From positions 1 through 64,000 of the forward strand of contig JBBEAZ010000023.1 of NCBI GenBank assembly GCA_040882565.1: 64,000 nt of DNA. Direction: 5' to 3'. Below, piece after piece: positions 49,511 to 58,453 of this stretch. The first letter of the stretch is position 1; every line of letters starts with the position of its first letter. Under the pieces are notes generated by a model. It was not told the DNA's origin. It saw only the letters and a list, made by a program, of their open reading frames with translations, and made no database searches. This DNA is from CF-162 sp040882565. GTDB lineage: Bacteria > Chloroflexota > Dehalococcoidia > SM23-28-2 > RBG-16-64-32. The translations under genes and the position numbers were made by a program.

Positions 49511-50755
49511 ATGCGTCCTCAGCGACTCAACTTCGGTATTTTCATGGCTCCGTTCCACCGCGAAGGTGAGAACCCTACCCTGTGCTACCAGCGCGACCTT
49601 GAACTCCTCCAGGCGCTGGACCACCTCGGCTACGACGAAGCCTGGATCGGCGAGCACCACTCTGGCGGCTGGGAGATCATCGCCAGCCCGGAGCTCTTCA
49701 TCGCAACTGCCGCCGAGCGCACAAAGAACATCCGCCTCGGCACGGGCGTCATCAGCATCCCGTACCACCACCCGTTCCACATCGCCGACCGCATGGTCCT
49801 CCTCGATCACCTGACGCGGGGCCGCATAATGCTCGGCGTCGGGCCGGGCGCTCTGCCTGGCGACGCAAACATGCTGGGGATCGAGACGACCACCCAGCGT
49901 CCGCGAATGGAAGAGGGCCTGGGCATCATCATCAAGCTGATGACTTCCGACGAGCCGATCACCTACAAGAGCGACTGGTTCGAGCTACGCGACGCCATAC
50001 TACAGATCAAGCCCTACCAGCGCCCGACGATGCCGATGGCCGTTGCCTCCACGATCAGTCCGTCGGGCATGACGGCCGCAGGCAAGCACGGCATCGGCGT
50101 GCTCTCGGTCGCGTCGTACTCGGAGGCAGGCTTGCAAGCGCTGGCCACACAGTGGAACTTCTGCGAGGAGGCCGCCGTGAAGTATGGCAAGCCGGCCCCT
50201 GACCGCAGCAACTGGCGGGTCGTGATGCCCTTCCACCTCGCCGAGTCCAAAGAAGAGGCGATCGCCGACGTCGAGCAAGGCCTCTTAAACTGGTCGACGT
50301 ACTTCATCGATACCCTCGGGCCGCCCGGCTTCACGCCGATCAAGAACGGCCGCGAGGGGGTCGACCAGTTGACCCGCTTCGGAGGCGTCGTCGGCACGCC
50401 AGATGAGGCAATCGAGACGATCGAGAAACTGCAGGACATCTCTGGTGGCTTCGGCACAATCCTCGCCTTCGGGCACGAATGGGCGAACCGTGAGAAGACC
50501 CTGAAGAGCTACGAGCTGATGGCCCGCCACGTCATGCCTCGTTTCCAGGACACTACCAGTTGGGTCCACCGCTCAGGCGATTACTTGCGCCAGAACAAGG
50601 TTCCCCTTATGAGCGGCGCTGCCACGGCGATCCTCCAGGCTATTGCGGACCACACCGCCGCTAAGACGCAGACGAGTGACGGCTCGGGAGTCACCGCGCC
50701 TGGTAACGGTCAACAAGCGGTGGCGCCGGCCAAGAAGAAAGAGAAGGCGAAGTAG
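49511..50755 (+). CDS. LLM class flavin-dependent oxidoreductase
   Basis: 414 aa, luciferase-like monooxygenase fold: LNFGIFMAPFHREGENPTLCYQRD, EAWIGEHHSGGWEIIASPELFIA, IRLGTGVISIPYHHPFHIADR, LDHLTRGRIMLGVGPGALPGD. The His-rich barrel and PELFIA sequence resemble the limonene/alkane monooxygenase-type branch that uses FMNH2 from a partner reductase. The last 40 residues are a low-complexity Ala/Lys tail (PAKKKEKAK). It is not closely similar to the LLM protein at 36343, so the two are separate subfamilies. Substrate unknown. Confidence 0.88.
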   Translation: MRPQRLNFGIFMAPFHREGENPTLCYQRDLELLQALDHLGYDEAWIGEHHSGGWEIIASPELFIATAAERTKNIRLGTGVISIPYHHPFHIADRMVLLDHLTRGRIMLGVGPGALPGDANMLGIETTTQRPRMEEGLGIIIKLMTSDEPITYKSDWFELRDAILQIKPYQRPTMPMAVASTISPSGMTAAGKHGIGVLSVASYSEAGLQALATQWNFCEEAAVKYGKPAPDRSNWRVVMPFHLAESKEEAIADVEQGLLNWSTYFIDTLGPPGFTPIKNGREGVDQLTRFGGVVGTPDEAIETIEKLQDISGGFGTILAFGHEWANREKTLKSYELMARHVMPRFQDTTSWVHRSGDYLRQNKVPLMSGAATAILQAIADHTAAKTQTSDGSGVTAPGNGQQAVAPAKKKEKAK

Positions 50756-50768
50756 CGGCAGGACCGCG

Positions 50769-51644
50769 CTAGTCGAAGCGCTTCTCTATGTCCCGCAGGA
50801 ACGACTCTAGCTCGGGCGAGAGCTTGTCGTCGCTGGGGACGTCGCCGGGGCGCTCGGCGTCGTAGGCAGCTTCCAGTTCAGAGAGCCACGCCTTCAGACG
50901 CGGGTCGTCGGCGACGCTCTCGTTGATCGCATCCGTCTGGCGCTCCGACTGCTCGGCGAGCTGGTCCAGCTTCAGGCCAAGGCCATGGATCGCGTCGAGG
51001 AGCTGCAAGAGCGCATAGAGCCCGGTGTAGTCGCGCTCTAACTGCGCGTACGCCGGGAGCTGGAGCACCATCCCCGACGTCTCCATTCCCAGCGCCGCCG
51101 CGGACGTGGTGACCGTTGCCAGGATCGTCGTCGGGCCTTCGTAAGTGCTCTCGCGGACCCCCGCCTTGCGCATGCGCGCGGTCGTGTCTTCGCTGGTGGC
51201 GCCGCCGCTCGCGACCGGCGGGCGCGTGTGCGGGACGGGCGCATACATCGAGCCGATGAGCGCGTACTCCCGCACACCGAAGTGCGTGCAGATGTCGAGC
51301 ACGCCTTCCGAGTACTCGTCGCCGTTGGCGTGGGGTTCGAGAGCGTGGAGGAGGAGCCAGTCGCGGTCTTGCTTGTCGCGGGCGTGGTGGAGGCGCGTGT
51401 TGGGGACGGAGATCTCGCGCTTGCCCTCGCGGCGGTACATCGTCGGCCGGTAGCGCGTGAAGTCGTAGTAACGGCCGGGGCGGGCCAGTTCGCCGATCGG
51501 CTGGCCACCGAACGTCTCTTCGAGAAACGTGAGGGCCATCGTGCCGACGGAGCCGACGTCGACCCATGGCTGGAGCGACACAAACATGCGCGGCTCGTTG
51601 AGCGGCGGCACGTCGATGATCTCGAACGGCCCGACCTGTGTCAC
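50769..51644 (-). CDS. PAC2 family protein
   Basis: 291 aa of the proteasome-assembly-chaperone-2 fold: MFVSLQPWVDVGSVGTMAL, YYDFTRYRPTMYRREGKREI, DWLLLHALEPHANGDEYSEGVLDI and GATSEDTTARM. The family is widespread in Actinobacteria, archaea and Chloroflexota; it may chaperone protease assembly but is mostly uncharacterised in bacteria. A C-terminal coiled segment (LSELEAAYDAERPGDVPSD) is acidic. GTG 51644 lies 6 nt after GACAAT, a weak leaderless box inside the end of the MFS gene. The gene follows that frameshifted MFS gene at 4 bp. Confidence 0.82.
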   Translation of the reverse strand: MTQVGPFEIIDVPPLNEPRMFVSLQPWVDVGSVGTMALTFLEETFGGQPIGELARPGRYYDFTRYRPTMYRREGKREISVPNTRLHHARDKQDRDWLLLHALEPHANGDEYSEGVLDICTHFGVREYALIGSMYAPVPHTRPPVASGGATSEDTTARMRKAGVRESTYEGPTTILATVTTSAAALGMETSGMVLQLPAYAQLERDYTGLYALLQLLDAIHGLGLKLDQLAEQSERQTDAINESVADDPRLKAWLSELEAAYDAERPGDVPSDDKLSPELESFLRDIEKRFD

Positions 51645-51648
51645 ACAG

Positions 51649-52807
51649 TTATTGTCGCACAGAGGAGTCGCCGTCGCGTCCCCCGGACGTGGCCAACATC
51701 GCCAGCATCAACAAGCACAACAGCGGTGTCACCGCCACGCCCTCCGTCGGCCCCGCCGACGCCAGCACGGCGCCCTGCATAACCGGAAACACGAGCGCGC
51801 CCGAGTTGCCCGCCGTCACCAGCCCCGCCATCGTGCTCGGCGTGGCGTCGCGGGCGCCGATCGCCATCGCCAGCGGCCAGATCGGGCCGAAAGCGAAGCC
51901 GGTGACGAGCGCCGCCGCGAAGGCCACGGCGAGCACGTCGCCCAGCACCGCCAGCACGACCGAGGCGAGCGCAGCGGCAACGATCGCGAACGCCAGGAGG
52001 CGTCGCGGGTGGTGGTCTGCGGCGAGCAGGCGCCCGCTGGCGACGCGCCCGACAGCCAGCGCTCCCCAGTAGCCTGACGTAACCGCCGCACCGGCGAGGA
52101 CGCCTGCCTCCGCGGCGCGCTCCGTGTAGGAGGCCACCCATGATCCCAGTCCAATCTCCGCTCCTACGTAGAGGAACAACAACACGCCCATCACGACCAC
52201 GTGCGGGCGCAGCGCCAGGCGTACGGTCGTTTCGTGCTCGATCCGCACCTCCGGCTCACGCCAGGCGAACCCCGCCGCCAGCGCCACCACGGCGGCGAGC
52301 GCGACATAACCCGCCGTCACGTCCTCGGTAACCTCGAGCGACACGCCCGTGAAGAACGGCCCGGCGATCGCGCCCAACGCGAAACACAGGTTCAGCCGGG
52401 TTGATCCCTTGGGCGGGCTCACGCGATACCGCAGCCACAAGCGAATGCGTCGCCGCAACGACCAGGCCGTCGCCAAGCCCGATGAATACCGAAGCGCCGA
52501 CTGCAGCGGGCAATGACGGCGAGACTGCGAGCAGCAACAGGCCGAGCGACGCGATCACCAACCCCAGCGCGGTCAGCAGTCTGCCATCGGCGCGGCCCAG
52601 TCGCAGCGACACGAACGCGGACGCCGATATCGAGCCGCCGGCCAGGCCGGTCACTACGAGGCCCGCGACGCCGAGCGATACGTCGAAGTCGCGAGCGAAG
52701 AAGGAGAGCGCCGGCCCGAACGCCGTGACCCACAACCCGGCGCAGGCGAGACCGGCGAACGCGCCTGCGCGGGCACGCGTGGCGTCGGCAGGTGTGAGGA
52801 CGGTCAT
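51649..52807 (-). pseudogene. MFS transporter, frameshifted
   Basis: Two frames make one 12-helix major facilitator. Frame 1 from 52807 gives the first six helices (FAGLACAGLWVTAFGPALSF, SISASAFVSLRLGRADGRLL with the loop-2 motif). It loses sense after VSREPAQG near 52425. The frame shifted by one base resumes GSTRLNLCFALGAIAGPFF and runs to 51649 with the remaining helices. The switch lies in a GCCC run; deleting one C gives EPAKGSTRLN. This is either a recent one-base insertion or a sequence error. Substrate unknown, but the fold with NXCFALGA resembles sugar/drug exporters. Confidence 0.75.
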
Positions 52808-52851
52808 GCGGCCTATTGTGCCGCGCGGATGCGGTTACGAGCGACGGGGCG

Positions 52852-54081
52852 CTAGCGCAGGCCGACGCGCAGGCGTTCCGGTCCGCGCAGGGTGATCTGC
52901 GCGCGGTACGTCGGCCGCTCCAGCAGACGGGCGTCGGGGAAGCGCTGGAAGAATGTGCGCAGCGCGATCTGGCTCTCGAGTCGGGCAAGCGGCGCGCCAA
53001 GGCAGAAGTGGATGCCGTAGCCGAAGGCCATGTGCCCTTCGCCGCCGCGCGTGATGTCGAACGTGTCCGGATTTTCCCACTGCGCCGGGTCACGGTTGGC
53101 CGCGCCCAAGAGCATCATCACGAACTCGCCTGTCTCGATCCGCACGCCGCCGACCTCCACCGGTTCGGTGGCCATCCGGCCGTCAAATTGCACGGGCGGG
53201 TCGAAGCGCAGGATCTCCTCGACGACCCGTGGCGCAAGGTCTGGATCGGCGCGGAACTTCGCGAGTTCCTCGGGGTGCTGCAGCAACTGGAAGACGCCGT
53301 TTCCGATCAGATTCACGGTCGTCTCGTGTCCCGCGATCAGGATCAGCGTGCACGTCGACAGCAGTTCGCCTTCGGAGAGCTTGTCGCCTTCTTCCTCGGC
53401 AGCCAGCAGTGCCGAGAGGATGTCAGGCGGCCGCGTGTCGCCGCGACGGGCGATCAACTCGCGGAAGTACTGTCGCGAGTCGGCGATGGCCTTCGCGCGC
53501 TGCTCGATCACGCCCTCCGGCAGCACGATGTCCGGGTCCAGCGAGCTTGCCAGCACACGCGACCACGAGCGGAACAGCGGCTCGTCCTCGCGCGGCACGC
53601 CCAGCATTTCGCAGATCACGCTGACCGGTAGCGGGTAGGCAAGGCCGGCGACGGCGTCGATCTCTTCGCGGCCTTCGACGGCGTCGAGCAGCTCATCGAC
53701 CAGCTCTTGGATGCGTGGCCTCATCGCCTCGATCGTCTTCGCCGAGAACGCGATGTTGACCAGCCGTCGCAGCCTCGTGTGGTCCGGCGGGTCCATGAAG
53801 AGGAATGGCCGGTCAGCCTCGGTGACCGTCTCGCCCGGCAGCGCTGTGCCAAACGGCTCGCCCGTCCTCCCGTATGCCGGGGACGTGCGGTCGTCGCTGC
53901 TGAAACGCTTGCTGTCACGCAGCATCGCCTGGCAGTCGGCGTAACGGGAGAACGCCTTGACGCCGAAGAGCGTCTGGTGAACCGGTTCCTCGCGCACAAG
54001 GCGGCTGTAGAGCGGATAAGGATTCTCGCGGAACGCGGGGTCAAGAGGGTTGAAAACAATCGGCTGCTGTTCGGTTGTCAT
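52852..54081 (-). CDS. Cytochrome P450
   Basis: 409-aa soluble bacterial P450. I-helix oxygen-binding motif LILIAGHETT, the ExxR pair EEILR, and heme-binding loop MAFGYGIHFCLGAPLARLE with the axial Cys. Also FMDPPDHTRLRRLVNIAFS, typical of CYP107/CYP105-like classes. It needs a ferredoxin/reductase system, which is not encoded nearby. CAGGAGG precedes the ATG. Substrate cannot be predicted. It lies between the MFS gene and pckA on the same strand with its own ribosome site. Confidence 0.93.
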   Translation of the reverse strand: MTTEQQPIVFNPLDPAFRENPYPLYSRLVREEPVHQTLFGVKAFSRYADCQAMLRDSKRFSSDDRTSPAYGRTGEPFGTALPGETVTEADRPFLFMDPPDHTRLRRLVNIAFSAKTIEAMRPRIQELVDELLDAVEGREEIDAVAGLAYPLPVSVICEMLGVPREDEPLFRSWSRVLASSLDPDIVLPEGVIEQRAKAIADSRQYFRELIARRGDTRPPDILSALLAAEEEGDKLSEGELLSTCTLILIAGHETTVNLIGNGVFQLLQHPEELAKFRADPDLAPRVVEEILRFDPPVQFDGRMATEPVEVGGVRIETGEFVMMLLGAANRDPAQWENPDTFDITRGGEGHMAFGYGIHFCLGAPLARLESQIALRTFFQRFPDARLLERPTYRAQITLRGPERLRVGLR

Positions 54082-54166
54082 GCGAATCCTCCTGAAATGC
54101 CCCGTTCCCTAGAGATTATCGCACGCGCGTACAGCGTCTGTGACGGGTGTCACCCTAGACCTTCGT

Positions 54167-55738
54167 CTAAACCTTTTGATTGACGCGTGGCGCCTTCACG
54201 CCGTCGGCGATGTAGGGGTCGAGGCCCGGGAAGGAGTCGAGGAACGTGCGTCGCTCCGTCTTGAGCTTCTGCACCCAGCCGTTGTACTCATCCATTCGGC
54301 CGAGCGCCTCGAAGCGGCTCTTCGGTCGCAGGATGTCCTGGTCTTCTTCGCTGAGGCCAGGCAGGCGCGCCGGGATCTCGTAGCCGAAGTCTTCGCATTC
54401 GACCCACTCGACGCCGCCCTCGGCGATCGCGGTCAGGCACTCCGAGGAGTGGGCGACGGTGATCTTCTTGGAGCCGGGGCCCTGGTCGTCGACGATCCAG
54501 CCGGTGTTCATCAGGTAGACGTCGATCGGGTGGGTGCGGAGGAGTTCGAGGAAGCGGTTGCCCTGCTTCTCATGCGGCATCGGGAAAAAGGGGTTGGTGC
54601 CCGGCACGCGGAGGGCCTTGCCGGCCTCGTCCTTGCCGCCGGCGCTCGTCCCCTGCGTCTCGCCGAGCATGAAGTACGCGGCGGCCTGCTGGACCGTCAG
54701 CTTGGCGAGCGCCGGGACGACGGCCCGCGCGCGGTTGAGGATGACAATCGCCGAAGCCGGCGGGATGTCGCGGGCGTCCGCGCACCGGCCGAGCGCCTTC
54801 AAGGGGAAGACCGCGCGGCCGTTCTGGGTGAATGACTCGTTGAAGAAGTCGACGTTGCTGTCGTCGTCGAGGTAAACGTTCTCGAGATAGGCGATCGGGT
54901 TCGTGACCGCTGCGTGGATCTCCGGCTCGTGTTCGGGCGAGAGCGCGAAGGTCTTGGCGAAGCAGCCGTTCTCGGTGCCGTGGACGACGCCGCCGGGCAT
55001 CAGCGCGATGAAGTCGTCCTGGACTGGCTTCGACTCGCCCTGGCGGCGGAAGGTCGAGGTGGTCTTGCCGGTGCCGGAGAGCCCGATGATGACGATCGTC
55101 TTCTGTCCCTGCGCGGTCTCCACAACCTTGCACCCTGCGTGCATCGGCAGGCCGCCGCGGTCGTAGACGATCTTGTTCCACATGCGCAACCCGCCCTTTT
55201 TCGACTCACCGAAGTAGTCCGAGTTCAGAACGCGCGTGACGCCGTTGTCGAGGTCGACCGCGATGCAGCGGTCGTTCGGGTAGCTCTCGGCGACCAGGTT
55301 CGGCGTGTAGATGACAGTCACCTCGGGCTCGCCGCCCTTGCGCGGGAAGTAGAGGAACTTCTGCATGCCGGCGATGTTGGCGTTGCGCCGCTCGATCACG
55401 AGGCGGGCTGCCGTGCGCACTTCCGGGGCGTTCGAGATGTAGCCATCGATGACGATCATCTCCTGGTCGCGGATGTAGGCGTCCTGCAGGCCGGCGATGC
55501 GCTCGTACTCGGCGCGGGGCATGGTCTGGAGGCCGCGGAAGTCCTCAGGGTGGTCGGTAACGATGTAAGTGGAGCTGACAGAGCGGGAGTCGACGCGGGT
55601 AAAGACGTCCAGGTTGCCGAAGCGGGTGTGGTGGGCGTTTTCCATCTGGCCCGTAAGCTGGACGAGGTCCTTGTGGGAGGGATTGTCAAAGATCGCTTTC
55701 GCTTCAATAGCGTGCTTTGACTGTTTTGTCGAGACCAT
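54167..55738 (-). CDS. pckA: Phosphoenolpyruvate carboxykinase (ATP)
   Basis: Converts oxaloacetate and ATP to PEP and CO2, linking the TCA cycle to gluconeogenesis. 523 aa from ATG 55738 (AGAGGAG 6-7 nt upstream). Signature elements are RKGGEPEVTVIYTPNLVAES-type front loop, the kinase-1a ATP motif IGLSGTGKTTSTF, the Mn site GCKVVETAQGQ, and the kinase-2 NGCFAKTFALSPEHEPEI. It is followed by a P450 gene on the same strand. Two 14-bp palindromes bracket its -10 box, so it is probably regulated by a dimeric repressor or activator. The ATP-dependent type is clear from the loop sequences. Confidence 0.96.
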   Translation of the reverse strand: MVSTKQSKHAIEAKAIFDNPSHKDLVQLTGQMENAHHTRFGNLDVFTRVDSRSVSSTYIVTDHPEDFRGLQTMPRAEYERIAGLQDAYIRDQEMIVIDGYISNAPEVRTAARLVIERRNANIAGMQKFLYFPRKGGEPEVTVIYTPNLVAESYPNDRCIAVDLDNGVTRVLNSDYFGESKKGGLRMWNKIVYDRGGLPMHAGCKVVETAQGQKTIVIIGLSGTGKTTSTFRRQGESKPVQDDFIALMPGGVVHGTENGCFAKTFALSPEHEPEIHAAVTNPIAYLENVYLDDDSNVDFFNESFTQNGRAVFPLKALGRCADARDIPPASAIVILNRARAVVPALAKLTVQQAAAYFMLGETQGTSAGGKDEAGKALRVPGTNPFFPMPHEKQGNRFLELLRTHPIDVYLMNTGWIVDDQGPGSKKITVAHSSECLTAIAEGGVEWVECEDFGYEIPARLPGLSEEDQDILRPKSRFEALGRMDEYNGWVQKLKTERRTFLDSFPGLDPYIADGVKAPRVNQKV

Positions 55739-55776
55739 TTCTGGCTCCTCTCGGTAAGGCTTCGGCAAGCTTACTC

Positions 55777-55790
55777 CCGTCTGCAGACGG
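55777..55790. promoter_or_regulatory. 14-bp palindrome at the pckA transcription start (operator candidate)
   Basis: CCGTCTGCAGACGG is perfectly palindromic and spans the predicted start of transcription, 40 bp before the ATG. Confidence 0.55.
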
Positions 55791-55794
55791 TTTC

Positions 55795-55800
55795 AATATA
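55795..55800 (-). promoter_or_regulatory. -10 box of pckA
   Basis: TATATT on the minus strand, flanked by the two 14-bp palindromes. Confidence 0.5.
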
Positions 55801-55810
55801 GAAGAGACCG

Positions 55811-55824
55811 ATTCGATATCGAAT
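55811..55824. promoter_or_regulatory. 14-bp palindrome in the pckA -35 region (operator candidate)
   Basis: ATTCGATATCGAAT is perfectly palindromic, 10 bp upstream of the -10 box, where a regulator would overlap the -35. Confidence 0.55.
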
Positions 55825-55891
55825 TAACAACAAAAGTTGCCAATATATGTGACATTCAGATTACCCGACGCGTTGCAGCCAATTCCCCCGC

Positions 55892-57160
55892 CTATCCGAG
55901 CGTTTTCAGCTTCGCCTCCGCCTCGCGGACCGCCGCCTTGAACGCGCCGCGCGCCATCAGCGAGCGCTCCTCCTGGGCGCGGGCCTGGAAGAGGTCCCGC
56001 CACAGTTCCCACGCTTCTTTGTTGTCGGGATCGCCCTTGCGCACGAAGTCGACCAGGTGGCAGGCGATCTGCAATTCGCCGTCGTCGCGCAACTTGCGGG
56101 CGCGGTCAAGGATCGGCCCGGCGCCCGTCGCGCCGACGAGCGCGGCGGCGATCTCGTGGCTGTGCGCCGGCAACATGTCGGCGGCGTCGCCGTTCCACCA
56201 GCCTCCGTACAGCCGGTAGACGTTGCGGGCGATGAACTCCGGGTGGTCGTAAATCGGCTGCAGCCACGGCTTGTCCGTCGCGGGCCAGTCCATGTCGCGG
56301 ATGATGTCCTCCAGCCATTTGCCATCGTTCATGCCCGCGACGACCTGGTCGTGGATCGAGCGCAGGAGGTGCGCGGTGGACAGGAGCGCCTCCTCGATCG
56401 TGCCCTCGTCCGAGATGGCCGGGCCGTGGCCGGGCAGCAGGTGCAGCGGCCGCAGCGCCGCCATCTGCTCGAGCGCGTCGGCCCAGTCCTTCGCGTAGCG
56501 CTGCACCTTGTACGGGTTGCCGGCGTTGGGCGAGCACCAGACGAACGTGTCGCCGGTGCAGAGGACGCGGCTCTCCGGCGACCAGACCCACGTCTCGTCG
56601 TCCGTCTCGCCGCGGGCGTGGAAGAACTGGAACCGCATGCCGCCGATGCGCGTCTCCATACCGTCCGCATGGGTGATGTCCGGGTCCGTGAACGGCGCGT
56701 TGGTGAAGGGCTTGGCGTCGGCCGGCAGGTTGAACTGGATCGTGTTGATGTGGTCGTTGTGCGCGGCCGTCAGCCGGTAGCGGGCAAAGCGCGGCGCGAC
56801 GTCCTTGTGGCCGATGATGTGCGGGCGGTGATCGCCGCGCTCCGCCGCCTCCGCGATGATCGCGTCCGCCCCCGTCACGTGGTCGATGTGGCCGTGCGTG
56901 TAGACCACGGCCTCGACCGGCGCCTGCGAGTAGTTGGCACGCAGGTCCTCCAGCACGCGGCGCGTGAAGCGCTCCTGCGACGTATCGACCAGCAGCACCC
57001 CCGAATCGCCCGTAAACGCCGCCACGTTGGCGAACGAAGAGAGGAAGACGGCTCCTTCGGCGACCTGCTTCGACGGCCCAAGGTAGAAGAAGGCGGCCTG
57101 CTCCGGCGGCAAGTCGCGCGCGGAGCCCAGGTCGAGTTGCTGGTTCTTGGTGTCAGTCAT
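55892..57160 (-). CDS. Alkylsulfatase-like metallo-beta-lactamase protein
   Basis: 422 aa with the MBL core YTHGHIDHVTGADAIIAEA, the HPHIIGHKD and LPGHGPAISD ligand segments, and a C-terminal alkyl-sulfatase dimerisation domain (KPWLQPIYDHPEFIARNVYRLYGGWWNGD and LPAHSHEIAAALVGATGAG). These group it with the SdsA/BDS1-type enzymes that cleave primary or secondary alkyl sulfates using two zinc ions. No signal peptide is visible. The actual substrate is uncertain because many members hydrolyse other esters. It is transcribed away from the 570-bp gene-free stretch. Confidence 0.85.
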   Translation of the reverse strand: MTDTKNQQLDLGSARDLPPEQAAFFYLGPSKQVAEGAVFLSSFANVAAFTGDSGVLLVDTSQERFTRRVLEDLRANYSQAPVEAVVYTHGHIDHVTGADAIIAEAAERGDHRPHIIGHKDVAPRFARYRLTAAHNDHINTIQFNLPADAKPFTNAPFTDPDITHADGMETRIGGMRFQFFHARGETDDETWVWSPESRVLCTGDTFVWCSPNAGNPYKVQRYAKDWADALEQMAALRPLHLLPGHGPAISDEGTIEEALLSTAHLLRSIHDQVVAGMNDGKWLEDIIRDMDWPATDKPWLQPIYDHPEFIARNVYRLYGGWWNGDAADMLPAHSHEIAAALVGATGAGPILDRARKLRDDGELQIACHLVDFVRKGDPDNKEAWELWRDLFQARAQEERSLMARGAFKAAVREAEAKLKTLG

Positions 57161-57622
57161 GGCCGTCCTCCTGGTTCAGTCGGCGCCAGTATAGCGCGGC
57201 GCGGCATCTGCGCTGTCTCCGAAGTGGCATTTCACGGCGGAACATTAGAGGAAGGTTAGATTGTTCTGCAGTTTCGTGTTCTGGGATTACGCAAAGATTC
57301 TAGAAGCACGCTGCGCGTGTTATATCTGCGCCAAGCACAAAGCGCGGGCGGGGAGTTATGTTTGTTTCGCATTTTCGTGTTTTTCCGGAAGAAGGTTAAT
57401 TCTAGAATAATACTGCGTCTCTCGGCGAGGACCGACGACAGCAAACGTTCTTCCGTGTGCTTGCCCTCCGCCTGCGACGATTCGCGTCACAAAACCGCGC
57501 GGCGCGCCCAGACGTTGTGCCCGTTATGGTTTTGTTATGCCCCGCCAACACCGCCTCATATGCGCGTGCAACCGTCCCGCGCGTATGGTCAAAGGGAGCG
57601 GGGATTTTCCCTCCCCCGTGGC

Positions 57623-57697
57623 AAGGCAGGGCGTCGGCCTTCGGTGAGGTTGTATCAGATGGGCGGATCCGGCTGACGCCCGCCTTGTGTTTTTTTC
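57623..57697 (+). terminator. Large intrinsic terminator ending the 57.2-57.7 kb stretch
   Basis: 57623-57639 (AAGGC-A-GGGCGTC-GGCC) pairs with 57671-57686 as a near-perfect 16-bp stem with one bulge, around a 31-nt loop. GTG and seven T (57690-57696) follow. No plus-strand gene lies upstream, so it implies a non-coding transcript or readthrough control. Confidence 0.55.
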
Positions 57698-57715
57698 TCA
57701 GGCGTCGCTTCCTGC

Positions 57716-57721
57716 GATAAT
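57716..57721 (+). promoter_or_regulatory. -10 box of the leaderless lipoprotein promoter
   Basis: GATAAT (with an upstream TGC, an extended -10 pattern) ends 7 nt before GTG 57729. Confidence 0.5.
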
Positions 57722-57728
57722 CGTCTGA

Positions 57729-58451
57729 GTGCGATTTCTCCTCGCGGCACCCCTCGTCTGTATTGGCCTGCTTGCCGCGTGCGACGACGATGGCGGCTCC
57801 TCCAGCGAGACACCCACCAGCAACTTTCCCGCCGAGGCCCGCCGCCTCGCGCCTGACACCGTTCTGACGGCTGAAGACCTGCCCGGCTTTGACCTGCTCG
57901 ACGTCACCGACCTCGAAGGCCAGGCCGAACTCAGCGCGGAGTGCGACATCTTCGACGCTGATGTCGTGCTGGCGGACTCCGCGGCTACCGCCGAATCGGA
58001 GGCGTTTACCGGCCCCCTCGACGAGCAGGTGCTGGAGCATATCGCGATCTACGAGACGGCGGACGATGCCGGAGCGGGCCTGGAGTCGACGCAAGACCTG
58101 CGCGAGCGCTGCGAGGACGAGTTCAAAGACGCCGTCGAGCAGGTGGCGCAGAACGAACTCGACCGCCTCGGGATCGACATTGGCGTCTTCGGGAGCATCG
58201 ACGTCACCATCGGTGGCTACGACCCACCGGCTGCCGGCGACGAGATCATCGGCCACCGTCTGAACGTAGATGTCGACCTCGTCGTCACGCGGCAGCAGTA
58301 CAACCTCGACGTGATGGTGGTTCGCGTCGGCCGTGTGGTGGCGGCGCTGCTGTATGGGCGATTCGGGGAGGTTAACCCCGAGGCGGAGGGATTGCTCCTC
58401 GAGCGAGTGACAGACAAGCTTTCGGCAACAGACGAGGCGCTGCCGGAGTAG
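57729..58451 (+). CDS. Hypothetical lipoprotein
   Basis: 240 aa with a lipoprotein signal ending LLAAC and an Asp/Ser/Thr linker. The exported domain (PDTVLTAEDLPGFDLLDV, DEQVLEHIAIYETADDAGAG, HRLNVDVDLVVTRQQYNLDVMVVRVGRVV) has a hydrophobic final strand and no catalytic motif I can identify. It is the first gene of a tight operon with a flippase-like gene (2-bp gap) and a PPOX gene, suggesting an envelope or lipid role, but that is inference. Confidence 0.7.
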   Translation: MRFLLAAPLVCIGLLAACDDDGGSSSETPTSNFPAEARRLAPDTVLTAEDLPGFDLLDVTDLEGQAELSAECDIFDADVVLADSAATAESEAFTGPLDEQVLEHIAIYETADDAGAGLESTQDLRERCEDEFKDAVEQVAQNELDRLGIDIGVFGSIDVTIGGYDPPAAGDEIIGHRLNVDVDLVVTRQQYNLDVMVVRVGRVVAALLYGRFGEVNPEAEGLLLERVTDKLSATDEALPE

Positions 58452-58453
58452 CG

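Larger units (their letters stand above)
57161..57728. other. Gene-free stretch with AT-rich core and stacked hairpins
   Basis: 568 bp without a convincing gene; a 119-codon open frame (57317-57676) lacks any recognisable protein and its codon use is unlike neighbours. About 57255-57425 is AT-rich and contains two TTCTAGAA palindromes. Downstream come a CATATGCGCG/CGCGCGTATG hairpin (about 57555-57590), a GGGAG-rich hairpin near 57595-57617, and the stem-loop with U-tract at 57623-57697. Confidence 0.6.

Noticed and set aside
57317..57676. A 119-codon open frame in the 57 kb gap
   Set aside because: Unusual composition, no ribosome site or motif; the DNA is better explained by hairpins and a terminator.
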